Below, piece after piece: positions 12,505-25,016 of a stretch of DNA of 64,000 bases. The notes under the pieces are model-generated. The model saw only the letters and a program-made list of their open reading frames with translations. It was not told where the DNA came from and did not search any database. The position numbers and the translations under genes were made by a program. Origin of the DNA: Brachynemurus nebulosus (Eukaryota > Arthropoda > Insecta > Neuroptera > Myrmeleontidae); NCBI GenBank assembly GCA_035578155.1, contig JAPWDM010000020.1, positions 6,978,055-7,042,054 on the forward strand, written 5' to 3'. The stretch's first letter is position 1, and every line of letters starts with the position of its first letter.

Positions 12505-13005
12505 AGGGCACCATACACGATGAGATCTGTATCGCTACATGTTACAGGTATCAGTATCACGATACAGATCTCGTCGTGTATGTGGCTGTCTCGGTATCAC
12601 TGCATCAGTATCAGCAGGTATCGTGCTTGTCTCAAGTATCATGGTAACTATGGTTTCATTTTTATTTTGACAGTTAATAAAGTAAATAATTGTTATTTAT
12701 TTAAATAATCATGTCTGCACATAGAGATTTTTGGGAAGATTTTATTAATATGTATAAATTATACCCATGTCTACGGGATTCAAAATGTAAAGATGTTTGT
12801 ATTGCAATTGCTAATAGCATAGGTGCCACAGGTCGTCGTAGATCGCACATTTCTTTATTAATAAAATTTTTTATCTGTACTGAGGTTTTACGATTCAGTC
12901 TCAGCGTGTGTGTGCTAAATAAACATGATACAAATCTCAGATATATGTATCGCTATTTGTATCGATACAAGGTATCGATACAGATCTCACCGTGTATGGG
13001 GTCCT
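12505..13005. mobile_element. 501-bp PIF/Harbinger-derived element
   Basis: The element is flanked by TTA (12502-12504 and 13006-13008), the PIF/Harbinger target. Inverted ends of about 30 bp read AGGGCACCATACACGATGAG on the left and AGGACCCCATACACGGTGAG inward from the right. More copies of the terminal GATACAGATCTC motif occur inside. The interior carries a MADF-like coding fragment, in keeping with PIF/Harbinger elements. Confidence 0.88.
12711..12830 (+). pseudogene. MADF-domain fragment of a PIF/Harbinger accessory protein
   Basis: The start of the frame (ATG at 12711) encodes an acidic/aromatic stretch with FWEDFINMY...YPCLRD...KC, the usual opening of a MADF domain (FW..FI..Y...PCLWD). 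PIF/Harbinger elements often carry a MADF/Myb-like protein next to the transposase. Similarity fades after about 40 codons, where the frame runs into the right terminal repeats, so this is a 5' fragment captured in an internally deleted element. Confidence 0.6.
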
Positions 13006-13008
13006 TTA

Positions 13009-13670
13009 GGGACTCTATCACAGTTGAGACAGATGAAGCGTACATATAAAAAAGTGTGGTCCGAAAGTTGCAATAAGCTGCATTTTATACTGCTTACTAA
13101 CTAGTCGTCCATCGGCTATACAAGAGTAAACATGCATTGTTAGATGGTGGCTGTGATTGTTAGATCGTGTTAGTAGGAGATACATCATAGAATAATTCAG
13201 AAACCAACTTGCTATCTCTGTACTAGTAATACCAGTGTAGACAAAAAATCCCCTCCACTTCCCACCACTATGTTGTGTAGGTACACACTGTTTGTAGTGG
13301 TGTTGGTTTGATGTTTGAGTGTGTGTCAATGGTCACACACACAACTACATAACATGGATATGGGACAGAGCAACGTGCAGTTCAAGCAATAATGGTCTTA
13401 ACTATATATAGCAATGGTCGTGCATCCACCGACCAACTAAATGCCTTAAACAGTAGGGATAAAAAAAAACAATTTTTTTTTTAAATTTATAAAACCATCA
13501 ATTCAAAATGTTTTAAACAAGTGTTCCTATGTTTAAAATCGTGTTTTTATTAGTTTAGTTTAAACATATGTTTTAAACATTTTAAACTTGTTTTAAACAG
13601 GTTTAATTCCTTTAATTGAACCATACGGGAAAAACAATTTGTCTCGAAATGTCTGACTTTTTGCTGTCAG
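13009..13670. other. Non-coding stretch
   Basis: A 103-codon minus-strand frame at 13018-13329 is present but has no recognisable domain. The segment 13590-13670 repeats part of 10310-10430. Confidence 0.4.
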
Positions 13671-13987
13671 ACACTGCTGGCGTTCCAGACGGAAATTTTG
13701 TTAGCCTAACGTTAGCTAACGGAGCTTTCACCGTTACAAACCAGAGGGCACGCATTGAAAAATTAATGCACGTTAAATATTTTTTCACGGTATAAATACC
13801 TAATTTCTGAAGTACAGCCATATTTAAAAATTATGAAATAAAAATAATCAGTCACCATGTTACAAATTGTTGTTTAATATGTAATGTATATTAATTTTTT
13901 GAATGCGTGCCCTCTGGTTTGTAACGGTGAAAGCTCTGTTAGCTAACGTTAGGCTAACAAAATTTTCGTCTGAAACGCCAGCACTGG
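13671..13987. repeat. Fold-back repeat, arms ~95 bp
   Basis: The left arm (13671-13766: CACTGCTGGCG...TTAGCTAACGG...GGGCACGCATT) is the inverse of 13894-13987 with few mismatches, enclosing a spacer of about 125 bp. It behaves as a single hairpin-forming MITE. No TSD was resolved. Confidence 0.75.
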
Positions 13988-14131
13988 CATAAAATAATGT
14001 ACTATTAGTTTACAATAGGTGGCATTAAATGGAAACATTTGAATATTTAGACGTAAACTTTTGATCGTAAATATCTCGTAAACGGTGCGTCGTAGCGAAA
14101 AAATAACGAAATTTTTGAAGGCTTAAGCGAA

Positions 14132-14503
14132 GCAAGTTATGGGTATTCCGAACATATTGAGACTGTCAAAACCTACTTTTCGTTATCGAAAATTATCGAT
14201 ACCACGTAACTTATCATCGATTGGTTATAACTGGTTTCTTTAGGCTCTGTTAGCTCTATTGATTTAGTCACCAATAGCATATTTTCGAAAAAATTAGTTT
14301 TCAATATTTTTCGTAACTTTACGAAAAGTATCGAAAACTAATTTTTTCGAAAATATTCTATTGGTAACCAAATCAGAGGAACTAATAGAGCTTAAATTAA
14401 ACAATTACAACCAATTTATGATAAGTAGTCTGTTATCGATAATTTTCGATAACGAAAAGTACGTTTTAACAGTCGCAATACGTTTGGAATACCCACAACT
14501 TGC
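14132..14503. repeat. Fold-back repeat, arms ~180 bp
   Basis: Nearly the whole segment folds on itself: GGGTATTCCGAACATATTGA at 14141 pairs with its complement ending near 14495. The arms contain TTTTCGTTATCGAAAATTAT and a central TTTCGAAAAAATTAGTTTTC palindrome. Confidence 0.75.
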
Positions 14504-14998
14504 AAATTAAACGGAATGTTTTTTTTATATTTTTTTATTTTCACACTTGTAATAAAAAATGCCTATCTTTTGGTGGTCTCGAACTACACGGTTTCAAAGA
14601 ACACGGAACCAATTAATCGTGTTCTTCGGGGGATTGCTGTAAAACTTTTTAATTGTTCATAAATTCATAACTTATTAATTAATTATCACATGTTTGAGTA
14701 AATATTTTGGGCTTTCCTGTTTTCAAAATTAATTAATTTGTTCATTGTTATATAAAATTCCATGTTCATCAAGGTGTAATTCTTCTAAGAGTGAATGTTT
14801 GGGTGGTTGACTTCATAATACCACAGCCGCCATCAAATGTAATATACTGACGTTGGTAGCGGAAAAGGTGGTAGCTGGGGCCGAAGTTAAAGTTAAAAAA
14901 TGTTTTTAGGTATTAAATTAATACAATTTTTAACAACTAACAATAAATTATATGGTTTATTATAAAACAAAAGTTAAAACAATGATTCGCGCGAACTA

Positions 14999-16172
14999 CA
15001 CTAGCGGAAATAATTAAAGGATCAAAAAAAAAAATTCCGATTTTTCGAATGGCTGTATCTTTGTGAAAGATGGTCGTATCGGAGCCGTAAGCAAAGCAAT
15101 TTAAAGCTGGAAGTTTCTAATTTTCAGATCTTGCGATAAAAAAATTTTCAAAGCAACGTGTATCGCTTAATTCTATTAATAAGTACACTGAAAAAAAAAT
15201 TTCCGCATTTTTTTCGGTTTCTTTTTTTGGTCCACGGACTTGGAAAAAAATTTTCCGACTTAACCACCATATGGACCGGATAACTTGTTCATTCAGCTTT
15301 AATTTGCTTTTTTTAGACCTTTATACGACTACTTCCCGTTGAGATATCGGACTTTGAATGGAAAAGGATCGTTTCGCCTTTGACCATCGATATCTCAGCA
15401 ACCAATAATCACAGAGAAAATTGAAGGTATGTTTCGAAAACTCGAATAAATCAATAATGAAAGTTTAAGAGTAAAAAAATGATCCATTAATTTTTTCAAA
15501 AATTCAATCGAATGAAACAAAAAGCGGCTGGATGGATTCAATTGAAACTCGGTGGGGTTTTTGTGGGTATATTAAACTGTAAAAGGCACACTTAACATCA
15601 ACGGTTTTCTCGAAATTTTTAATTCAGTGCTTGATTTTCCAAAAAGCCGCCAAAAGCTCTTTTTTTCTTGATTTTTCAAATTCATGTAGAGTATGCAAAA
15701 AATTTTTTTTCTGAAAAAACAATGGCTAATCCTCGTAGAGAATTTATTCGAGTTTTCGAAACACACCTTCAATTTTCTGTGTGATCATTGGTTGCTGAGA
15801 TATGGATGGTCAAAGGCGAAACGATCCTTTTCCATTCAAAGTCCGATATCTCAGCGGGAAGTAGTCGTATAAAGGTCTAAAAAAAAACAAATTAAAGCTG
15901 AATGAAGAAGTTATCCGGTACATATGGTGGTTAAGTCGGAAAATTGTTCTCCAAGTCCGTGACCAAAAAAAGAAACCGAAAAAATTTCGGAAATTTTTTT
16001 TTCAGTGTACTTATCTGAAAACTAGATCTAAGATCTGAAAACTAGAAACTTCCAGCTTTAAATTGCTTTGCTTGCGGCTCCGATACGACCATTTTTCACA
16101 AAGATACAGCCATTCGAAAAATCACTAAAAATTTGGAATTTTTTTTTGATCCTTTAATTATTTCCGCTAGTG
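14999..16172. mobile_element. 1.17-kb fold-back element with TA duplication (mariner-type)
   Basis: The terminal CACTAGCGGAAATAATTAAA and its exact complement are flanked by TA (14997-14998 and 16173-16174). The inverted arms extend about 450-480 bp on each side with few mismatches and surround a spacer of about 250 bp. No transposase was seen. The TA target fits Tc1/mariner-type mobilisation. Confidence 0.87.
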
Positions 16173-16184
16173 TATTTTGAAAAC

Positions 16185-17472
<1,288 letters not shown>

Positions 17473-18679
17473 GCTGACGAGCACCAAATCAGAGAAATTT
17501 ACTACTTTAGTTTTGTAAACTACTTTAGTTAGAACTAAAGAAGTATTATACTATTTTAGTATTTTACTACATTAGTTTTGCTTGGAGAGTTCATTCACAG
17601 AATACTTCTTTAGTTTCAACTACTTTAGTTTTCTCCAAATACTCTTTTAGTTATTAGAAATGTGTGATGTAACATAAAAATTTTATCAGAAAAAGATGGA
17701 AATAATGATTTGGGTGGCATCCACTATAAACAAAAAATCTTTAGAGAAAAAATTTTTGGTTTCTTAGTTTCTTTTTTTTCTGAAAATTTTGAAAATTAAT
17801 AAAAAAATTTTATCTCTTTCATTTTTTCTATATACTATAGACTCAAACGTATTATCTTCATTAAAAACACCATTCATATTGCCAAAATACAGTCAACACC
17901 GATTATTCGGTGCAGTAATGGGAGAACAAGGACGGACAAATCAAAATCATGGTTAATTCAAAATTAAACTGAAAAAAAATTTAGTCATAAAAAAGTTAAT
18001 TAAAAAAATCAAAAAACCAGACTGCGTAAAAATCAGACTAAACGGTGGAAACAAGATGAAATAGAGGAAAAGAAAAAAAATGAATAAGTAACAATTGTAC
18101 CAAGTTAAATAAAAATATCTGATGCCTCTGACTGCTTTACTTTTTAATCAGTTTTCTTTTTCTCTACTTGAATTCTGTTTAAAAATTATTTGGAAGAAAA
18201 AATATATAGGTACGCATGCAGCGCGTGGGTTTTCACATTCAGCCTGGTTAATTTGCCCCCAAATAATTGGAAACTGACTGTAATATTTAATAATAATAAT
18301 ATCATTTTATTATCATATTACCACATGTAATTAAAAAACCCCAAAAAATGTTCAATTACGAAAATAAACCGAAAAGAAGACACAAAAATGCACGTCACCA
18401 ATGTTTTTTAAAGATACTCTTTTACATACTCCTGCTAGTGGGTAGGAGTATATTTTGGCTTTGTTTACTCTCTTACTTACTACTTTAGTATTATACTCCA
18501 GAGTGGTGCACACCAGCGATTGTTTACTCTCAAGAGAATATTTTCAATACTTCTTTAGTAAAATACTCCACAACTGAAAATACTACATTAGTATAGAAAG
18601 TAATTGAAATCGTCAATTTTTCACTCTTTTAGTAAAATACTAAGTTAGTTACAAAATCCCCTGGTTGGTGCTCGTCAGC
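17473..18679. mobile_element. 1.2-kb DNA transposon derivative with 15-bp perfect TIR
   Basis: GCTGACGAGCACCAA at 17473 is the exact complement of 18665-18679. Subterminal regions are packed with TACTTTAGT-type motifs in both orientations. The insertion splits a dispersed repeat that is continuous elsewhere (6345-6530), which confirms its boundaries. No clean TSD and no transposase were found. The interior resembles the palindromic family at 23024-23216. Confidence 0.82.
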
Positions 18680-19145
18680 CATTAAGTAGGAATTTTGGAT
18701 TTTTATTATTTATAAAATAATTTCTTATTTTTTATTTTTTTTATTTTTTATTTATTTATTTATTTTTTTTTTTGAAAGAAAAAATATCTTTATAAAGGCC
18801 TTCCAGTTTACTATTTAAGGTCCTTTTTTAATATTTAAAACTAAAACATAAAGGCAATTAGCGGATAAACATGGGCAGGAATGTCCTCGTACGAATTGTG
18901 TTGGTTTTTTTTCTGCTACCTGTTTTCGGCACAAAATTGAAATTTACTGAGATACAGCCCTTAAATACTTAAAACCTTTTTTTAAAGCCTCGATCAGCCG
19001 AACACTCATCACCAGTTTTGAAACCAACAAAATGACAATTCGGTTGTAGACTTTCAATCACATTTCGCTTGTAGACATTCAATACCGAAGATGAAGGGGA
19101 AAATTCGACTACCGTGATGGGGCCCCGCTGCTCACGGCGTTTTTA
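18680..19145. repeat. CACGGCGTTTT repeat, copy 3
   Basis: Same family as 6501-7328, including the terminal CCGTGA/TCACGG hairpin. It carries a local TTTATTTATTTTTT expansion at about 18725-18772. Confidence 0.75.
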
Positions 19146-19233
19146 AAATTAAAATAATGAAATAATTTAAGCATAAATAGCAAATGTATAATGAATGTAA
19201 AACCTTAATTTAACTTAAAGCTTGTGTATGCAG

Positions 19234-20515
19234 TAGTGATGTCGGGCCAAGAAGCAGTTAATCGATTAATTGATTAAAATTGTTTTTCAGATATAATTAG
19301 TCATTAGTCGAAAATATCGAGCACAGAGTAGTCGAGTACTCGACTAAATTTTTAGTCGAATCCATGAATAAGGAACCTATGTAACTCTTTCAAAAACGAG
19401 GTTTTCTTTTGAATTTAATTATGTACTTTTAATATTTTTCTTTTAAAAAAAGAAAGATATGAAATATCACAATATATTGATCACATAAAAGTGGAAAATC
19501 ATACACGGAGAGAAAAATCATATAATTTTTGTAGATAAAATTTCAGAAAAATTACCATGCTCTCTTATGATGCGTGCGCGATCGACGACCAAAATAAAAA
19601 TATGTGCTAGCATGGCAAAATTTGCTAATACAACTTTTATCACACTCTTATGCATATATGTTATAGTTTAATTCTTGTTTTCGTGCTCTTTCATTTGCAC
19701 ATCTAACGCGCAACCTTATGTTGCTTGGGCGGTACCTGTAAAAACTTCGAACCTGTAAGAACTTTATGATGCATACAAAAATGATTGCCAACAATACATT
19801 TTAATACTAAAGATAGTGAAGTAACAAAATGATGAATTAAACGGTGACATCCCCGTCCTCTAACACAGTGTAATGACTACTGTTTGCTGCTTGTAACACA
19901 GTCTAATGGATCAAGTTGGTCCGACCCGTCTGACCAAGTTGGTCGTACAAACCTATGGTTGGCTATGTGACTTGCTATCAGTAATGTACATTTCAACAGC
20001 GTTCGCAACAAACACAACCTCCTTTCTCTTTTTTTCTTTCTACTATTAGCAGATAGCATTTCAAATATTATAATACAGCATGGTCATTTTTGTAAGAAAA
20101 ACAATTAAAAAATACTTTTTTGTCGGCAATGGAACTTTTAACTGTGCTGTTTTACAAATTTTACGGAGCTAATATTACGGAAACAATATTCTATCCTTTA
20201 AATTTTCTATGATTAATTATAATCTTTATATTTTTACCGTACAAAATTGAATATGTTCGCCGTTTACACGTCGATTGTAGTGCTGAGCACAATAATTTTT
20301 ATATGAATTTTCTTTCCGTGTACAAATAGATAATTTTTTGAAGTCCAATAAATAATACAGAAAACTTGTTAAATTAGTCGTTTTTAGTCATTTAAAAAAA
20401 AAATTAATCATTTTAATCATTTAATCGAAGGTAAAATAGTCGACTAAAATATGACTAAAAGTAAACAAAATTAGTCGACTAAACCGGCTAATCAATTAAT
20501 CATCAGACATCACTA
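19234..20515. mobile_element. 1.28-kb hAT-type element
   Basis: The ends TAGTGATGTC and GACATCACTA are flanked by a perfect 8-bp TSD GTATGCAG (19226-19233 and 20516-20523). AGTCGACTAAA-type motifs recur near both ends, as expected for hAT subterminal repeats. No transposase was found. A smaller element is nested inside. Confidence 0.9.
19504..20320. mobile_element. Nested TA-flanked element
   Basis: CACGGAGAGAAAA on the left and its imperfect complement TTTTCTTTCCGTG on the right are each flanked by TA. It lies wholly within the hAT element at 19234-20515, so it is younger. It has no recognisable gene. Confidence 0.6.
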
Positions 20516-20834
20516 GTATGCAGGCTGATCCGTGTATGTTACATCATCAATCTGTCAAATTAACTTAAATCTTTAAATTTACAGAAAATTATTCATTATA
20601 CCAAGAAAATCCAATTACGTGCACCGATCAGGCTACATACACGAAAAATGCATTGTTAAAAAAAGAAATACATATTACCTCTCCTTTGGAGTTCACCAAT
20701 CACAACACTAAAATAATTAAAATACATCTTCACACTTTAAAGATAATTACATGATTGAATCTACTGAACTTAAAACAACTTATTTAACTTATGAGAATCA
20801 GATTAGAATGCTCCCCGACTGAAACTCAGTTCCT

Positions 20835-21010
20835 GCTTTTATATCGTTCGATTGTGTGACTACGTGACGACTTTCCACTATTAGGGCCTCTACGGTTTAG
20901 GAAGCGTCACTCATCGGGCTATTGAAATGACCGTTTGACCATCTATATCTAACTACGTATTTCTCCCGTTTCTAAGAAGTGGTTCATATTGCGACTTATC
21001 GTCTGATTGT
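20835..21010. repeat. Diverged inverted repeat, left copy
   Basis: This segment (ATCGTTCGATTGTGTGACTA... GGAAGCGTCACTCA ... TTTCTAAGAAGTGGTTCATA) is an inverted, strongly diverged copy of 22805-22995. Together they may be the ends of a larger old element or a pair of independent SINE-like copies. The function is unknown. Confidence 0.6.
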
Positions 21011-21201
21011 ATATCGTTCAATAAATTCAATCGATAATTGATGTCTTTTAGAAAATTAATACAGTGGTAGACAAAAATACGTATACATTACAAAGGTACG
21101 TTGGTTCTGTTTTCAAATTTAAATTTCCATTGATTACCTAAAATAATTTATACAATCCATTAGATTATGTTTTAAGTTAGAGTAGAAGTTAATTTACTTA
21201 C

Positions 21202-21360
21202 CGTTTTTAAAATCAGTATCCGTCGATTTCCACTTGTGACCATAGAGTAACCACGTGACAACCAAGACCTCAATTGTGGTTTCGTATCCGAAGAATCAGT
21301 TAAAATCAATAATAATCCAGAGATTTTCACGTTACCTAATCTTCCAATTTGTCCATCCAT
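21202..21360 (-). CDS. Possible first coding exon, unidentified
   Basis: An ATG at 21360 opens 53 codons (starting MDGQIGRLGN, with a hydrophobic ISGLLLIL stretch at about residues 13-20). It ends at a near-consensus donor, ACG followed by GTAAGT, in phase 0. Composition and the donor look exon-like, but no family was recognised. No convincing downstream exon was found, and a transposon-rich region follows. A perfect hairpin lies just upstream (21364-21427), which could equally mark repeat-derived sequence. It is an unproven candidate. Confidence 0.3.
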
Positions 21361-21363
21361 ATT

Positions 21364-21427
21364 AAAAATCAGATTGAATAGATAAAAATTCCGTTACACA
21401 AATTTTTATCTATTCAATCTGATTTTT
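21364..21427. repeat. Perfect 27-bp-arm hairpin
   Basis: The arms 21364-21390 and 21401-21427 are exact inverse complements (core TCAGATTGAATAGATA) with a 10-nt loop. It sits 3 bp upstream of the candidate ATG at 21360. Confidence 0.9.
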
Positions 21428-21849
21428 TTTTAACCTTACAGACGTTCCATTCGTCCATCGAAACATTTTGATACAGCGAATGCAACGTAGATATTTAAAT
21501 CGTGGAAAAACCAATGTTTTTCGAGAATATTTTTCTCTATCTAAACGTTGTAATTTAGTATATAAGTAATTATTTGTACATTTTTCAGTGTAGTACTAAG
21601 AATTGTACTAGAAGAATATTCATCATTTGTAAATTATCAATTATTGTAATAAATGTTGTTTTAAAGAAAATTGAGTTTAGCATTTTTTTTAAATTACTTA
21701 TTTTCAGTACAAAAGATAGAAAGTTTAATTTAAAATTCCGCCCGGATTAAATACATCGCCACGTAAATACAATAACAAACTACGGTCCTTAGTAGATCGG
21801 CTAACATAATTTCCCATCAATTATTAACATTTTTAAGAATTCATTTTTA

Positions 21850-22425
21850 AGAGGACATTCGTGTGACTTAGATACGAAAGCGGTATAGTACTTATTCTCA
21901 AATGGAACACTCTCAAATGGAAACGCGAGCTTCCATATTATCTTTATTAACTTTTGAATAGTATCTGTTGGAATCTTTTTCAATGTTGAACTCAGTTATA
22001 AAGTGGGTTTTTCGATCGTTTTTAAAATAAACTTAACAATTTTTATTTTAAGTTGCATCATTTACATTGTATATTATATAATTCGCTGACGTCACTATGT
22101 AAAATCGGAGTCAGTAGCATTGGATATTTGCCGTATTAATTAATTTAAACTATAAGAGTTTATTTCATAGATATGTAATTTCTATGTATTTCCTTATTAT
22201 ATTAAATATCATCAACCGACATTGGTGATTCTCAAATGGAAACTCACTTCCCCAGTCCCGACGTGTTTCCATTTGAGAATAAGTACTGTAGTTACATTCT
22301 GTTTTATCCGTTTTATGTTACTATATTCGCTATATTCACATCAGTATTTTGCGAATATTAACGTCACGAGTGGTAAAAAAAGAAAGCCTTATATGTGCCA
22401 TTTTCGTGACTAATTTTGTCAATTC
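21850..22425. repeat. Dispersed repeat with TA-flanked inverted-repeat core, copy 2
   Basis: Homologous along its length to 9471-10035. The core ends TATAGTACTTATTCTC and GAGAATAAGTACTGTA lie at 21884 and 22275-22290. Copy 2 has a small duplication of CTCAAATGGAAAC near its left end. Confidence 0.7.
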
Positions 22426-22804
22426 TTCCCATATAGGTAAGGTGTCCATCTTATAATAGTCCATTACTCCAACTTTCAAAAATAATAACGTCATTAGTAG
22501 CTCCATCTATGAACTACTGATAGCGCCACCAAACAGTACACAATATTGCTACCCTTTTAAAATTTAAAAATTACCAATTATTATACAAAATTAAGAAAGG
22601 CAAGGGCAGTAAGGTAAACTTCGATCCACAAAAACGCTTTCACTGAGCTCCATCTACTATTTTTAGGTCAAAAATGTGACAGACATATCTCTAATGTCAT
22701 CAAAATCTTGCAGTCTATATGCATATTTGTAGGACACTGTATCATTCTCTAAAAGAATCAGCTATTGATATAAATTACTAAACAAAATACAATTAAACAA
22801 TAGG

Positions 22805-22995
22805 TAGTAAATACGCTCATGTGCGGTACTTAAGTCGCAGTATGTATGACTTCTTAGAAGCAGAAGAAATAATATGTAATCTGGACTTTGATGGTAACAC
22901 GACCATTTCAGTATCTCGTTGAATGACGCTTACTCAGCCAGAAAGGCCCAATCGCTAGAAACTGTCACGTAATCATACAATCGAATGATATATAA
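22805..22995. repeat. Diverged inverted repeat, right copy
   Basis: Inverse partner of 20835-21010. The shared blocks include TGCGACTTA, TTCTTAGAAGC and ACGTGACAG-like segments. Confidence 0.6.
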
Positions 22996-23023
22996 AAAAG
23001 TTAATTAAAAAAAATAAAAATAC

Positions 23024-23216
23024 ACGACTGCGTAAAAAGCAAACTAAAGCGGTGAAAACCAGATGAAATAGAGGAAAAGAAAAATAAATAAAAAAGTAAA
23101 GCAGTCGGAGGCACCAAACATTTCCGTTTTATTTGGTACAATATGTATGCTTCCGACTGCTTTACTTTTTTATTAATTATTCATATCGTTTTAGTTTGCT
23201 TTTTACGCAGTCGGAT
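23024..23216. repeat. Palindromic repeat
   Basis: CGACTGCGTAAAAAGCAAAC at the left and its complement at the right, with an inner pair AAAAAAGTAAAGCAGTCGGA and its inverse, form a nested hairpin. Related sequence occurs inside the transposon at 18010-18150. Confidence 0.7.
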
Positions 23217-23267
23217 TTTTAGTCGGAATTTTAGTCGAATTTTTTCTTGAAAAATTAGACTTATACA

Positions 23268-23470
<203 letters not shown>

Positions 23471-23889
23471 AAGAATAGCTAGGAGAGTTCTACCGCACAG
23501 TACAATCCCAATTTTCCGGACTACTTTTTGACGGTGTTTAGAACCGTGTAGTTTAGGGTCCTACTGTACCTCGTGTATGGATTGACCTTTGACCCGGCAC
23601 GTACCGAGTACATGTATTTAAAATTTGTTGTTGACATTTGACCCCAACACTCGCTCATACTGTTGGCCTTGAAACTCCAAAGACATGAGTCATCACTTCG
23701 ACATAATAAATTCAAGTTAACCCATTATGCGCCATCACAATTTACTTATCACAATTTGGTTTTGTGTTAACCCATTACCCGCCAGCACTGACGTAGTTTT
23801 TAACGATGCAAACCTAACGCAAGCGCAGATTAAATTTAAGTACACGACGCATGCGCAGACTGAATTTTGAAGATGATAGGTGGGGTACA

Positions 23890-24060
23890 CTACCGCGTCA
23901 AAATGTGGGGAATACCCTAACTCGGGGGTGGCCCCAAACTTTTGACACCGTACTGTACTTAAATTTTTGGTACACTGCCACGTCAAAAGTGCGGACCCCC
24001 TGACCAAAAAGGTATCCGATCACTTTTTGAAGCGTACTGTACGTGCAAACCTTGACCCTA
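23890..24060. repeat. Iteron-like motifs in the left arm
   Basis: TTTTGACACCGTACTGTACT, CACGTCAAAAGTGCGGA and CACTTTTTGAAGCGTACTGT are variants of a motif repeated in both orientations in the right arm and at 46.9-47.1 kb. They are candidate protein-binding sites near the element end. Confidence 0.5.
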
Positions 24061-25016
24061 ACACGTGCTTGCCTTAATTGCGTCATTTTAAACGAAAATT
24101 GGGAGGCCGCTAAATTTTGTGGGGGCACTGTACCAAGCTCTACCGCAAAACTAGCTTCATACTCCAGGGTCCAGACTCCAGATTTCTGACCGCTACTGTA
24201 CTGCCGGAAATTTGGGTGTCAATTGTATCTCAGGGTATTTTTGTATATTTAACCTTGGAAAATTCCGGGAATTTTTATCAGTTTTAAATAAACAAACAAC
24301 CAATAATTAAATGTTTGTTTCAGCTGAATTATGATCATATGACTCATATAAGGAGTTTTTTTGGTATAAGAAAGATGACGTCATGGAATATTAATGAGTT
24401 AAAAAAACGTTCTTGAAATTTTAACAAGTTACAAAAAATATTACTTCTTATGGTGCGCAACATTTTTGAATTTGACTGTAGCACAAAACTATTTCTATAT
24501 CAAACGAAAATTATCTGAAATAATTCAGTATGTACATATGTATAGACTCTGTATATTAAAAATATTTTATGTGTACACTCTGTATATTGAGAATAAGAAA
24601 GAAAATTTGTATATATTTTTAATTTTTATGAATACTAGTAAACGAATTGTATAGCCATTTATGAATAAGTATTAAATCTAAATATAAAATAATCTATCAG
24701 CATTGGAAAAATATTTGCTTAATTAGCAAAAAAAAAAAAAATAAAATGTTTGCAAATAAATTCATATATATTACTGTACAAAAATACTTGGATTATTTCT
24801 TAATATGTATACTATAATTTAACTATGTTGTTTAATGTAAAAATTATAACAGCATTAAGATTTGCTAAATTTTTTTATAAATTAGTAGTTTTGAGGCAAA
24901 AAATTTATAGAATATCATCTTAAAACTAACATCACAAATACATAATATAATTATAATATACATATGCATATATGACGGCTGTATATTTAATGTTTTAATG
25001 AATGTTTTCATATACA

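Noticed and set aside
13018..13329. 103-codon minus-strand frame
   Set aside because: No domain, no splice context, and no supporting composition.
20586..20760. Plus-strand frame after an acceptor-like TTTACAG near 20585
   Set aside because: About 57 open codons but no donor, no family and ordinary AT-rich composition; could be chance.
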